A DNA stretch of 64,000 nt from Pseudomonas putida (GTDB taxonomy: Bacteria > Pseudomonadota > Gammaproteobacteria > Pseudomonadales > Pseudomonadaceae), in NCBI RefSeq assembly GCF_002025705.1, contig NZ_CP018846.1, positions 5,695,501-5,759,500 on the forward strand. Direction: 5' to 3'. A program made the position numbers and the translations under genes. This document shows, piece by piece, positions 24,394 to 33,790 of this stretch (position 1 is its first letter; each line of letters opens with the position of its first letter). The notes beneath the pieces are model-generated. The model was not told the origin of the DNA. It worked only from the letters and a program-made list of their open reading frames with translations, and ran no database searches.

Positions 24394-25740
24394 ATGGAAT
24401 CAGCCCAGGACAACCAAGGCCGCATTCTGCTGGTGGATGACGAGTCCGCGATCCTGCGCACCTTCCGCTACTGCCTGGAAGACGAAGGCTATAGCGTGGC
24501 CACGGCCAACAGCGCCGCGCAGGCTGACGCCTTGCTGCAGCGCCAGGTGTTCGACCTGTGCTTCCTCGACCTGCGCCTGGGCGAGGACAACGGCCTCGAC
24601 GTACTGGCGCAAATGCGCATTCAGGCACCGTGGATGCGGGTGGTGATCGTCACCGCGCATTCGGCGATCGACACCGCAGTCGATGCCATCCAGGCCGGCG
24701 CCGCCGATTATCTGGTCAAACCCTGCAGCCCTGACCAGTTGCGCCTGGCTACTGCCAAGCAACTTGAGGTGCGCCAGCTCTCGGCGCGCCTTGAAGCCCT
24801 CGAAGGCGAAGTGCGCAAGCCCAAGGACGGCCTCGACTCGCACAGCCCGGCGATGATGGCCGTGCTGGAAACTGCCCGCCAGGTGGCCACTACCGATGCC
24901 AACATCCTCATCCTCGGCGAGTCGGGTACCGGCAAGGGCGAACTGGCCCGCGCCATCCATGGCTGGAGCAAACGGGCGCGCAAGGCCTGTGTGACCATCA
25001 ACTGCCCGTCGCTGAATGCCGAGCTGATGGAGAGTGAACTGTTCGGCCATACCCGCGGGGCTTTTACCGGTGCCAGTGAAAGCACGCTGGGGCGCGTCAA
25101 CCAGGCGGACGGCGGCACACTGTTTCTCGATGAAATCGGCGATTTTCCCCTGACGTTGCAGCCCAAGCTGCTGCGTTTCATTCAAGACAAGGAATACGAG
25201 CGGGTCGGCGACCCGGTCACCCGCCGCGCCGACGTGCGCATTCTCGCGGCGACCAACCTCAACCTGGACGACATGGTGCGCGAGAACCGCTTCCGCGAAG
25301 ACCTGTTGTACCGCCTCAATGTCATTACCCTGCATCTGCCGCCGCTGCGCGAGCGCAGCGAGGACATCCTGACGTTGGCCGACCGCTTCCTGGCCCGCTT
25401 CGTCAAGGAATACTCCCGCCCGGCCCGTGGTTTCAGCGACGAGGCGCGCAGCGCGCTGCTCAACTATCGCTGGCCGGGCAACATCCGCGAATTGCGTAAC
25501 GTGATCGAGCGCGCCAGCATCATCTGCCCGCAGGAACGCGTCGAGATCACCCACCTGGGCATGGGCGAGCAACCCACCAGCAATGCACCCCGGGTTGGCG
25601 CGGCCATGAGCCTGGATGAACTGGAACGCGCGCACATCGGCGCGGTGCTTGCCGCCAGCGATACTCTCGACCAGGCCGCCAAGACCCTCGGTATCGACGC
25701 GTCCACGCTCTACCGCAAGCGCAAGCAGTACAACCTGTGA
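24394..25740 (+). CDS. algB: Sigma-54-type response regulator AlgB
   Basis: A 448-aa NtrC-class regulator. Receiver domain 10-125 with the phosphoacceptor D59 and the lysine in YLVKPCSP. AAA+ domain about 145-380 with GESGTGKG, the GAFTGA loop that contacts sigma-54, and GGTLFLDEIGDFPL. A Fis-type helix-turn-helix closes the protein (LDQAAKTLGIDASTLYRKRKQ). In P. aeruginosa AlgB controls alginate and other traits with KinB and can act without phosphorylation. MESAQD start is preceded by AAGGAG; kinB follows with overlapping ends. Confidence 0.95.
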   Translation: MESAQDNQGRILLVDDESAILRTFRYCLEDEGYSVATANSAAQADALLQRQVFDLCFLDLRLGEDNGLDVLAQMRIQAPWMRVVIVTAHSAIDTAVDAIQAGAADYLVKPCSPDQLRLATAKQLEVRQLSARLEALEGEVRKPKDGLDSHSPAMMAVLETARQVATTDANILILGESGTGKGELARAIHGWSKRARKACVTINCPSLNAELMESELFGHTRGAFTGASESTLGRVNQADGGTLFLDEIGDFPLTLQPKLLRFIQDKEYERVGDPVTRRADVRILAATNLNLDDMVRENRFREDLLYRLNVITLHLPPLRERSEDILTLADRFLARFVKEYSRPARGFSDEARSALLNYRWPGNIRELRNVIERASIICPQERVEITHLGMGEQPTSNAPRVGAAMSLDELERAHIGAVLAASDTLDQAAKTLGIDASTLYRKRKQYNL

Positions 25741-25748
25741 GGCTGCCG

Positions 25749-27515
25749 ATGAAGCTGCGCACGCGGCTCTTCCTCAGCATCTCGGCCTTGGTGACCGTGG
25801 CCCTGCTGGGCCTGTTACTGGGGTTGGTAAGCGTGCTGCAGATGGCCACGGTGCAGCAGCAGTCGGTGCGCGAAACCACCCATGCGCTGGAAGTGGGCTT
25901 GAAGCTGCGGCAAAACCTTGGCGAGCAACTGACACTGCTGCTGGACGCAGACACTGCCCCGGATAACCTGCGCGCGCTGCAGGACAACTTCCAGGCGCTG
26001 CTCAATCAGGGCCTGGCACAAGGCGGCGAGCGCACAGGTTTCAGCAAGGCCAGCAGCAACTACCAGGCTTTCCTGCAGGCTTACCGCGACAGCCCGGCGC
26101 CGGCCCGCAGCATGGGTGTGGAACAACCACTGGGCGCGGCTTTCAACCAGGTGCGCACCGACCTGATCGACTCGCACAAGCAGGCCCTCGATCAAATTAC
26201 CCGCAGCGAAGAGCACACCCGTGACCGTGCCTTGCTGGTCAGCGGCGTGCTGGGCCTGATGGGGCTGGTGGTGCTGGTGCTCGGTTTCGTTACCGCCCAC
26301 AATATCGCCCGCCGCTTCGGCCAGCCGATCGAAGCCCTGGCCAAGGCAGCCGACCAACTCGGCCAAGGGGACTTTGAAATCACCTTGCCGGTCACCCAGG
26401 CCATCGAACTCAACCAGCTGACCCGCCGCTTCGGGTTGATGGCTGATGCCCTGCGCAAGCACCAGGCAACCAATGTCGATGAACTCTTGGCCGGTCAGCA
26501 GCGCCTGCAGGCCGTACTCGACAGCATCGACGATGGCTTGCTGATCATCGATCGCCAAGGGCACCTCGAGCACCTCAATCCGGTCGCCCAACGGCAGCTC
26601 GGCTGGAACAACAGCCGCGTCGGCAGTGGCCTGGCCGAAGCCCTGCAGCGCCCGGAACTGGAGCAGCAACTGCGCCAGGTACTGCGTGGCGGCAGCCTGG
26701 ATCGGCCACCGGATGACCTGAGCATCGAGGTCGATGAGGAATCCCGCCTGCTGACTTATAGCCTGACCCCGGTCAGCCATCCGCAAGGGCCGATTCTGGG
26801 CGCGGTGATGGTGCTGCACGATGTCACCGAGCAACGCGCCTTCGAGCGCGTTCGCAGCGAGTTCGTGCTTCGTGCCTCGCATGAGTTGCGCACCCCGGTG
26901 ACCGGTATGCACATGGCATTCGGCCTGTTGCGCGAGCGGCTGAAATTCCCGCCCGAGGCTCGCGAAAGCGATCTGCTGGAAACCATCGGCGAGGAAATGC
27001 AGCGCCTGACCCAGCTGATCAACGACCTACTCAATTTCTCGCGCTACCAGAGCGGCTTGCAGAAGCTCGAACTTGCCCCGTGCGCCATCGACGAATTGCT
27101 GGACAGGGCTCAGCTGCGCTTTGGCGAACAGGCCGCAAACAAGCAGATCGAACTGATCAAGGCACTGGAACCGCCGCTGCCACGCATCCAGGCCGACATA
27201 GCTCAACTCGACCGGGTACTGGACAACCTGCTGCACAACGCCATTCGCCATACCGCCAATGGCGGTCGCATCCGTCTGCATGCACGGCGGCACGCGGAGC
27301 GGGTGATCATCAGTGTCGAGGACAATGGTGAGGGCATCGCCTATGGCCAGCAGGGGCGGATCTTCGAACCGTTCGTGCAGGTTGGGCGCAAGAAAGGCGG
27401 CGCTGGGTTGGGGCTGGCTCTGTGCAAGGAGATCGTGCAGTTGCATGGCGGGCGCATGGGCGTGTTTTCTCGCCCGGGGCAGGGCACACAGTTCTATATG
27501 GCCTTGCCGGTCTGA
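25749..27515 (+). CDS. kinB: Sensor histidine kinase KinB
   Basis: A 588-aa membrane kinase. Two membrane helices (about 6-30 and 160-185) bracket a periplasmic sensor region. Then follow HAMP (about 185-240), PAS (about 245-360), the HisKA domain with phosphorylated histidine in RASHELRTPV, and an ATPase domain with DNLLHNAIRH, EDNGEGI and GAGLGLAL. A GTG at 25737 overlaps the algB stop and could also start translation; the ATG at 25749 has GAGG at good spacing. It both phosphorylates and dephosphorylates AlgB. Confidence 0.94.
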   Translation: MKLRTRLFLSISALVTVALLGLLLGLVSVLQMATVQQQSVRETTHALEVGLKLRQNLGEQLTLLLDADTAPDNLRALQDNFQALLNQGLAQGGERTGFSKASSNYQAFLQAYRDSPAPARSMGVEQPLGAAFNQVRTDLIDSHKQALDQITRSEEHTRDRALLVSGVLGLMGLVVLVLGFVTAHNIARRFGQPIEALAKAADQLGQGDFEITLPVTQAIELNQLTRRFGLMADALRKHQATNVDELLAGQQRLQAVLDSIDDGLLIIDRQGHLEHLNPVAQRQLGWNNSRVGSGLAEALQRPELEQQLRQVLRGGSLDRPPDDLSIEVDEESRLLTYSLTPVSHPQGPILGAVMVLHDVTEQRAFERVRSEFVLRASHELRTPVTGMHMAFGLLRERLKFPPEARESDLLETIGEEMQRLTQLINDLLNFSRYQSGLQKLELAPCAIDELLDRAQLRFGEQAANKQIELIKALEPPLPRIQADIAQLDRVLDNLLHNAIRHTANGGRIRLHARRHAERVIISVEDNGEGIAYGQQGRIFEPFVQVGRKKGGAGLGLALCKEIVQLHGGRMGVFSRPGQGTQFYMALPV

Positions 27516-27527
27516 CGCCGTCTGCGC

Positions 27528-29147
27528 TCAGGGCTCATCATCGATCCGCGCCCGCCGTGGCTGCCGGCCGCGGGTCACCAGTTCGGCGAACTGCCGGGCA
27601 TTGAGCGGATGGGCGAATAACCAGCCCTGCCCATAGTTCACCCCCTCGCTGTTGAGCAGCACTGCCTGCGCCTCGCACTCGATGCCTTCGGCAATCACCC
27701 GCAGATGCAGGTCATGGGCCATGCGAATGATGTGCGGTGCCACACCGCTGCTGGCAGCGTCGTGCCCCAGGGCATCGATGAACGCCTTGTCGATCTTCAG
27801 GCAGTCCACTGGCAAGGTCTGCAGGTAGGCCAGGCTGCAATAGCCCGTACCAAAATCGTCGATCAGCACCTGGTGCCCGACCGCACGCAGGGCTTGCAGG
27901 TTATCCCGCGCCACCACCACATCGATCAAACCGCGTTCGGTGACTTCGAAGGCAATCTGGCTGGCCGCGACGCGGTGCAGCGCCAGTAGCCGCGCCGCCA
28001 CCCGGCCAATGCGCGGAACCATCACATCACAAGCGGCCAGGTTCACCGATATATAAAGGTTGCGATGCGAGCGCAGCAGCTGGCCCAACTGCTCCAGCAC
28101 GCGTTGCAGGACAAAATCGGTGATCTGCCGGATCTGACCGGTGTTTTCTGCCAAGGGGATGAACAAGTCCGGGCTGGTCAGCGAACCATCCGGGCGCCGC
28201 CAACGCACCAGGGCCTCGGCACCGACACAGCGGCGGCTGTCGAGCTCGATGATCGGCTGGTACAGCACCTGCAGCTCGCCCCGGCGCAACGCATTCTGCA
28301 GCTCGGAACTCATCGAACGCCGCTGCAGAATCAGCTGCAACACCAGCCAGCCGATGCAGCAAGCCGCCAGCACACTGCCCGGGAACAGCAACCAGAGCAT
28401 GCCGTTCATGCGCAACGGCAGGCTCGCCCGCGGGGCGATCAGCACCAGTTGGTAGTCCGGCGACTTGGTCGGCATGCGATAGACCAGCCTGTCGCGCAGC
28501 TCGAACAATGACTTCTGGCTGGGAGGCGGCCAGCCGCTGGTCGGCGGCCAGGCCTGGGGCGGGCCAAGCACCGGAATAGCGCGGGTGCCGTTATCCAGCA
28601 CCACCAGCAAGCTGCCGCCCGGTGGGAGGTCGACCACATCGGTCAGGTGCCCGCGTGAGGTGGAAACCAGGAAATTACCCCGGGCGAGCATCAAGGCGGC
28701 GAGGTTTTCGTTGGGTTCAGTGGTGGTATTGAGCCAGTAGCTGTAGGTCGGGCCCTGGATATCCGGCGCTCGGGTTGGCACGAAGGCCCTTGCTCCACCC
28801 CGGTTTGAGCAGGCGACATTGGCATCTACATAAGCCGCTTCATAGATGAAGCGCGACCCCAGGCCAACCTGCTGCAACACTGAAATCATCGCCGGGCTGC
28901 AGCCGCGCAGCGATTGCGCCTGCAGTTCGTCCACGCCCTCGCGCAGCTGGCCGAACACCTGCTCCAGGCGGTCGAGAAAGCGCTCGCCCTGGGCGTTCAT
29001 CTGCGCGCTCTCGCTTTCCTTCATCTGCTGCAGCGCGATACCGATGCTGGCGGTCAGCAATACTGCGGCGCTGGCCAATGCTGCCAAGGAGGCCAGCATC
29101 CAGGGGCGGTAAAAAAATTGGCGCAACGCAGAAATCAGGGCAGACAT
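27528..29147 (-). CDS. EAL-domain c-di-GMP phosphodiesterase with periplasmic CSS-like sensor
   Basis: A 539-aa protein. Two membrane helices (about 16-38 and 245-270) enclose a periplasmic region with two cysteines (RGCSPAM and ANVACSNRG), resembling the redox-sensitive CSS-motif sensor whose disulfide is set by Dsb proteins. The cytoplasmic EAL domain (about 285-530) keeps the catalytic motifs EALVRW, NLAA, IDDFGTGY, KIDKAFID and AEGIE, so it should degrade c-di-GMP. Start at 29147 is favoured; 29156 is possible. It lies convergent with kinB, and dsbA is in the same neighbourhood. Confidence 0.88.
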   Translation of the reverse strand: MSALISALRQFFYRPWMLASLAALASAAVLLTASIGIALQQMKESESAQMNAQGERFLDRLEQVFGQLREGVDELQAQSLRGCSPAMISVLQQVGLGSRFIYEAAYVDANVACSNRGGARAFVPTRAPDIQGPTYSYWLNTTTEPNENLAALMLARGNFLVSTSRGHLTDVVDLPPGGSLLVVLDNGTRAIPVLGPPQAWPPTSGWPPPSQKSLFELRDRLVYRMPTKSPDYQLVLIAPRASLPLRMNGMLWLLFPGSVLAACCIGWLVLQLILQRRSMSSELQNALRRGELQVLYQPIIELDSRRCVGAEALVRWRRPDGSLTSPDLFIPLAENTGQIRQITDFVLQRVLEQLGQLLRSHRNLYISVNLAACDVMVPRIGRVAARLLALHRVAASQIAFEVTERGLIDVVVARDNLQALRAVGHQVLIDDFGTGYCSLAYLQTLPVDCLKIDKAFIDALGHDAASSGVAPHIIRMAHDLHLRVIAEGIECEAQAVLLNSEGVNYGQGWLFAHPLNARQFAELVTRGRQPRRARIDDEP

Positions 29148-29229
29148 GGGCAGCATCCAGTTGATTAACAAGGTATAGCAACTGGAATGAGAATCGGCTT
29201 TGCCGTTTGGCGCCCGAATGCAATTCGCC

Positions 29230-30006
29230 CTAGCGCATGCGGTTGAGCACCGACAGCATCGCCGCAGTCTGCGCGTCCGGTATGCCGTCAAAACGCTGCG
29301 GACGGAAGTGCATCTGGAAGGCTGCGATGACGTGCCGCGTGGCTACATCGAGCTGCCCGGTCTGCTGGATGGCATAGCCAAAGCGCGCGAGCTCCTGCTG
29401 ATACCAGCCGATGGTCGGTGGATTGACGTTGAAGTAAGCCTGCTGGCGGGCGACGGCAGTGGGCTCGGGCCAGACACCCAGGCCTGCATCCGCCAGACGT
29501 TTCCAGGGGAACAGCGGGCCTGGGTCGAGCTTGCGCGAGGGGGCAATGTCGCTGTGACCGATGATGTGCCGCGGCTCGATGTTGTTGCGCTTGACGATGT
29601 CCTTGAGCAACGCGATCAACGACTGGATCTGTGCCTCACTATAGGGGTACCAGACACGGCCATTGGCGGTTTCGTCGAACCCCGGGTTGACGATTTCGAT
29701 GCCGATGGAGCTGGAATTAAGCCAGGTGCGCCCCTGCCACTGACTGTCACCGGCATGCCAGGCGCGACGGTTCTCATCGACCAGCTGGTAGACCGTGCCC
29801 GGGCCGTCACCGATCAGGTAATGGGCGCTGACCTCGCCATGGGTCAGCAATGCCAGCGAACGCTCCAGCGAGGCGTTGGTGTAATGCAGGACGACGAACT
29901 GGATACGGTTGTCCTGGTTGGCGGAAGGGTGGCTGCGGTCGATGCGCAGGCCGGTAGAGCAACCGGCCAGCAGCATCAGCAGCAATGCAGAAAATAGCGC
30001 TTTCAT
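29230..30006 (-). CDS. ampDh2: N-acetylmuramoyl-L-alanine amidase, outer-membrane lipoprotein
   Basis: A 258-aa lipoprotein amidase. The lipobox LLAGC places the lipidated cysteine at residue 16. The Amidase_2 domain (about 30-170) has VVLHYTN, SIGIEIVNPG and GHSDIAPSRKLDPGPLFPW, which hold the zinc ligands. A peptidoglycan-binding domain (about 185-255) follows. It removes peptides from the sugar strands of peptidoglycan. In P. aeruginosa the homologue next to kinB and dgcH is AmpDh2, an outer-membrane lipoprotein, so the symbol rests on sequence type and synteny. Confidence 0.87.
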   Translation of the reverse strand: MKALFSALLLMLLAGCSTGLRIDRSHPSANQDNRIQFVVLHYTNASLERSLALLTHGEVSAHYLIGDGPGTVYQLVDENRRAWHAGDSQWQGRTWLNSSSIGIEIVNPGFDETANGRVWYPYSEAQIQSLIALLKDIVKRNNIEPRHIIGHSDIAPSRKLDPGPLFPWKRLADAGLGVWPEPTAVARQQAYFNVNPPTIGWYQQELARFGYAIQQTGQLDVATRHVIAAFQMHFRPQRFDGIPDAQTAAMLSVLNRMR

Positions 30007-30071
30007 GTAGGAAGCCAAGGTAATCAGGCAGTAACGCAATAGCATAACGTATGCGCGCGCAAGCCACTCGC

Positions 30072-32036
30072 TCAGCTTTGTTCCACACGGTTACGGCCTT
30101 GCTCCTTGGCCCGGTACAAGGCGGCATCGGCGCGCTTTAGCACCTGATCGCCACGCTCGCCGGAACGGAAGGTACTCAAACCGATGGATGTGGTGATGAC
30201 CACACGTTCGCCCTTGAAATGGAAGGGGCAGGCCTCGATCGCCGCGCGCAGCACTTCGGCAACTTGAGCAGCGGCTGCCGGCGACGTCTGCGGCAGCAGC
30301 AGCACGAACTCTTCACCGCCAAACCGGGCAATGAAATCACGTGCGCGCAGGCGTTTGCGCAGCTGGTCGGCAACGATTTTCAGTACCTTGTCGCCGGCCA
30401 GGTGGCCGTAACTGTCGTTGATGCGCTTGAAGTGATCCAGGTCGAGAATTGCCATGGCCAGATGGCCACCGTGCTCCTGCCAGTCGATCATTTCCTGCTC
30501 GACCCGCTCGGTCCAGGCCGCACGGTTGGGCAACCCGGTCAATGGATCGATCAGCGCCTTCTGCCGCTGTTCTTCCAGGTGCTCGCGATAGCCCAGCGCT
30601 TCCTGTTCCATGCTGGCCACCCGCTCGGCCAGGCCCTGCAGGCGGCCGGCAAGCTCCTGCTCGCGGCGATCACGCTCGTGCTGGTGCTCGTCCATGGTGC
30701 CAAGCAGCCCTTCCAGGCGGTTCTCCAGAATGTGCTTGAGGCTGTCCACATCGGCTGCACCCTGCACACTGCTTTGCAGGCCATCCACCTGTTCGCGCAG
30801 CTGGCTGTCCAGCTCGCGCGCAGCGGAGCTGTTGTCGGCATGGCCGGCGCTGGCTTCGTGCAGGTGGCTCTGGAAGCTTTCGAGGCGTTCGTTGAGCTGC
30901 TGCAAGTAAGTCTCGAATTCGTGCTGCCCGCTGTCGGTGATCGCCAGCATGAGCACGGCCAGGTCATCGAGGACCGGGATCAGTTCATACCAGTTCAGCC
31001 CGCGTGCCACCCGCTCGCGCATCTCCAGGGCCTGAGCCTTGTGGCGTTCAGGCAGGCTGAGGTCGTCCAGCAGGCCGATCAGGGTCTGCTCGATGTGTGC
31101 AGCGACCTGGCTGTAGGGCGGTTCTACCGCATCGGGAAGGGAATAGGGGCCGTCCTCACCGAACACTTCTTCAAGTGTCGCCGGGGCCTCGGCCGCCGGC
31201 TGCTCAGGCGGCTCCTGCACTTCGGCAGGCTCGTCTGGCTCGGACTCAGGCTCAGGCTCAGGCTGTAGCACGGCATTCGGTTTATCTTCTTGTTCAACCG
31301 TATGGTGCTCTGCCAGCACCTCTGGCTCGGCTGCATCAGCGGCCACTTCTGGCACCGGGGCAGCCACCGCCGCCGGTAGAGGTTGCAGCTCGTCCGCATC
31401 ACGCGGCGGCAAGTCCACCAGCACAGGCCCATCTGGCTGCGGTTGGGCTGCGGCAGGGGCGATTTCCGGCTGAGCTTGTGCAGCTACAGCGTCTTCTACC
31501 TGCGGTTGGTTATCGCGGTTACCGAACAGGCGCTGCAGCAACCCCGGCCGGGCCTCGTCCTCCGCCTTGCTGAGGGAAGAAAGGGCGCGGCCTTGCAGGC
31601 CACTGAGTTCACCCAGCAAGGGTGGCAGTTCACGTGACTGAGCAACACCACCATCGAGCTTCTTCGCCAGTTTTTTCAGAGGCCGGGCAACGTCACCAGG
31701 CAACGGCAACGCTTGCAGCTGGGTAACCAGCGCATTCAGGGCATCACTGACCTGATTCATGCGGGTTTCCCGGCGCTGCTCGGAGTCCAGCACCGCCTTT
31801 TCCAGGCGCGGAATCAGGCCGGCAAGGCCGGCGTCCATGTTGTCGCTGCGGATGACCTCGCGCATTTCCTTCATGCACTGGTCGACGACCTTGTCGCTGC
31901 CTTCAGCCGCCAGGGTGCTGCGCACCAGGCCACGGCGCAGCAAGTCGAGCCGAGCGTCCCAGCGACGCTCGAGCTTTTCCTGCTGTTCGATGCTTTTAAG
32001 GTATTTTTCTTTCCAGCGCTCGGCTTCTTCGGTCAT
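30072..32036 (-). CDS. dgcH: Diguanylate cyclase DgcH-like
   Basis: A 654-aa soluble protein without membrane helices. The N-terminal 130 residues and residues 310-490 are helical and coiled; residues about 185-300 are a low-complexity, proline/glutamate/alanine-rich linker. The GGDEF domain (about 495-650) has the active site GGEEF at 573-577 and the inhibitory RxxD at 564-567 (RARD), so it should make c-di-GMP under product control. P. aeruginosa DgcH occupies the same position between ampDh2 and the polA side. A 12-bp palindrome lies in its promoter region. Confidence 0.88.
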   Translation of the reverse strand: MTEEAERWKEKYLKSIEQQEKLERRWDARLDLLRRGLVRSTLAAEGSDKVVDQCMKEMREVIRSDNMDAGLAGLIPRLEKAVLDSEQRRETRMNQVSDALNALVTQLQALPLPGDVARPLKKLAKKLDGGVAQSRELPPLLGELSGLQGRALSSLSKAEDEARPGLLQRLFGNRDNQPQVEDAVAAQAQPEIAPAAAQPQPDGPVLVDLPPRDADELQPLPAAVAAPVPEVAADAAEPEVLAEHHTVEQEDKPNAVLQPEPEPESEPDEPAEVQEPPEQPAAEAPATLEEVFGEDGPYSLPDAVEPPYSQVAAHIEQTLIGLLDDLSLPERHKAQALEMRERVARGLNWYELIPVLDDLAVLMLAITDSGQHEFETYLQQLNERLESFQSHLHEASAGHADNSSAARELDSQLREQVDGLQSSVQGAADVDSLKHILENRLEGLLGTMDEHQHERDRREQELAGRLQGLAERVASMEQEALGYREHLEEQRQKALIDPLTGLPNRAAWTERVEQEMIDWQEHGGHLAMAILDLDHFKRINDSYGHLAGDKVLKIVADQLRKRLRARDFIARFGGEEFVLLLPQTSPAAAAQVAEVLRAAIEACPFHFKGERVVITTSIGLSTFRSGERGDQVLKRADAALYRAKEQGRNRVEQS

Positions 32037-32071
32037 GCCTGGATCCGCGACGGGTAATGCATCTGTGGGCT

Positions 32072-32083
32072 GTGTAATTACAC
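32072..32083. promoter_or_regulatory. Palindrome GTGTAATTACAC upstream of dgcH
   Basis: A perfect 12-bp palindrome 36 bp before the dgcH start codon, in the 98-bp gap after the nuclease-fold gene. It may be an operator; no known motif is assigned. Confidence 0.35.
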
Positions 32084-32134
32084 GCTGTCGGCGCGCCCCG
32101 CGAACACTTGAGGGCTTGCCGCGCTTTAGCTGAT

Positions 32135-32989
32135 CTAGCTCAAGACCGGCAGCGTATCCACAGTCAGTGCATCAGGCAATCGGATCTCTACCGCAACGGG
32201 AAGATGGTCGGAAATCGGCTGTGCCAGCACCTCGACCCGTTCCAGGGTCAGGCTCGGGCTGAGCAGGATGTGATCCAGGCAACGCTGCGGGCGCCAGCTG
32301 GGGAAGGTGGCTTCAACCTGGGGGGCGATCAGGCCCAGGTCGCGCAGGGGCGAGTGTTCAAGCAGGTCGGTGGCGTGGGTATTCATGTCCCCCATGAGCA
32401 CCTGATGGCGGTAGCCGCCAATCAGCTCACGGATGTAGCCCAGTTGCAGGGCACGCGTCTTGGCCCCCAGGGCCAGGTGCATCATGACCACGATCAGCGC
32501 ATCCTCACCCTCACCGAAACGCACCAGGATCGCGCCACGGCCGGCTGGGCCAGGCAGCGGGTGGTCTTCGAGGAGTTGTGGCTTCAGGCGGCTGAGCACG
32601 CCATTGCTGTGCTGGGCGAAACGCCCGAGGTTGCGATTGAGCTGCTGGTACCAGTAGGGGAAAGAGCCCAGCTGGGCGAGGTGCTCTACCTGATTGACGT
32701 AGCCTGAGCGCAAGCTGCCGCCATCGGCCTCCTGCAGGGCCACCAGGTCGAAATCATTGAGCAGCTGGCCGATTTTCTGCAGGTTGCCGGCCCGCCCGGT
32801 GTGCGGCAACAGGTGCTGCCAGCTACGGGTCAGGTAATGCCGGTAGCGCTCGGTACTGATGCCCACCTGGATGTTGAAGCTGAGCAGCCGCAGACGACCA
32901 TCCTCAGGCAGGCCAGGGGCCTGCAGGTGATGCTCGTTGACCTGCGGCTGGTGCAGGCCAATGCCGCGCGTGCTTCTGAAGCGGGGCAT
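32135..32989 (-). CDS. Endonuclease/exonuclease/phosphatase family protein
   Basis: A 284-aa protein of the EEP (DNase I-like) fold. Catalytic motifs are visible: LLSFNIQ with the asparagine, ALQEADGG with the metal-binding glutamate, MGDMNTH in the middle and ISDHLPV near the end. No signal peptide is present. Members act on nucleic acids or phosphodiester lipids and the substrate is not known. It follows dsbA by 12 bp and probably shares its transcript; the same order is found in P. aeruginosa. Confidence 0.85.
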   Translation of the reverse strand: MPRFRSTRGIGLHQPQVNEHHLQAPGLPEDGRLRLLSFNIQVGISTERYRHYLTRSWQHLLPHTGRAGNLQKIGQLLNDFDLVALQEADGGSLRSGYVNQVEHLAQLGSFPYWYQQLNRNLGRFAQHSNGVLSRLKPQLLEDHPLPGPAGRGAILVRFGEGEDALIVVMMHLALGAKTRALQLGYIRELIGGYRHQVLMGDMNTHATDLLEHSPLRDLGLIAPQVEATFPSWRPQRCLDHILLSPSLTLERVEVLAQPISDHLPVAVEIRLPDALTVDTLPVLS

Positions 32990-33001
32990 GGGATACGCCG
33001 C

Positions 33002-33637
33002 TTACTTAGCGGCGCGCTCCTTGGCGATCAGTTGGTCGGCGACGTCGAGCACGCCATCCGGGCCGCCGGCGGTGCCCAGGTCGAAGCGGTACTTGCCGTT
33101 GACCACCATGCTCGGTACGCCGGTAATTTCGTACTTCTTCGCCAGTTCCTTGGCCTGGTTGACCTGGCCCTTGATGGCGAACGAGTTGAAGGTGGCGAGG
33201 AACTTGTCCTTGTCGACGCCTTGGGTGGCGAGGAATTCGGCCATTTCTTCAGGCTTGGTCAGGCGCTTGTGCTGGTTCTGGATGGCATCGAAGACCGCGG
33301 CATGAACCTTGTGCTCGACGCCCATGGCTTCGAGGGTCAGGAACATCTGGCCGTGAGCGTCCCATGGGCCGCCGAACATGGCCGGTACGCGCTTGAAGTT
33401 GACGTCCTTGGGCAGCTTGTCGACCCACGGGTTGATGGTCGGCTCGAAGTGGTAGCAGTGGGGGCAGCCGTACCAGAACAGCTCGACCACTTCGATCTTG
33501 CCTGGCTGGGACACCGGAACAGGGTTGCTCAGCTCGATGTATTCCTTGCCGGCGGTGGCAGGCTCCGCAGCCTGGACGGCAGTCATACCGAAGACGCTGG
33601 CAGCGACCAGCGCGGCGCTGAGAATCAGTTTACGCAT
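33002..33637 (-). CDS. dsbA: Thiol:disulfide interchange protein DsbA
   Basis: A 211-aa periplasmic oxidoreductase. It has a signal peptide (about residues 1-23), a thioredoxin fold with the C58-P-H-C61 redox centre (WYGCPHC) and the cis-proline region TGVPSMVV. It introduces disulfides into exported proteins, possibly including the cysteine pair of the nearby EAL sensor. A terminator separates it from the upstream cytochrome c4 gene, so it has its own promoter. Confidence 0.96.
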   Translation of the reverse strand: MRKLILSAALVAASVFGMTAVQAAEPATAGKEYIELSNPVPVSQPGKIEVVELFWYGCPHCYHFEPTINPWVDKLPKDVNFKRVPAMFGGPWDAHGQMFLTLEAMGVEHKVHAAVFDAIQNQHKRLTKPEEMAEFLATQGVDKDKFLATFNSFAIKGQVNQAKELAKKYEITGVPSMVVNGKYRFDLGTAGGPDGVLDVADQLIAKERAAK

Positions 33638-33733
33638 GCTTTACTCCTGAGCATTCATTGGTCGCCTCGACGCGACCTGTGCTGAGACCGGTGGCGAAGG
33701 GCCCGAGTTCTGTAGTGTAACGGCTGCGGACAG

Positions 33734-33760
33734 AAAAAAGGGCGGTCCGCGCCGCCCTTT
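33734..33760 (-). terminator. Intrinsic terminator after the cytochrome c4 gene
   Basis: AAAGGGCGG and CCGCCCTTT pair around TCCGCG, with a T-run on the minus strand. It separates cc4 from dsbA. Confidence 0.88.
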
Positions 33761-33790
33761 CATCTTTAGCGTTACAGCATTAACCGAATG

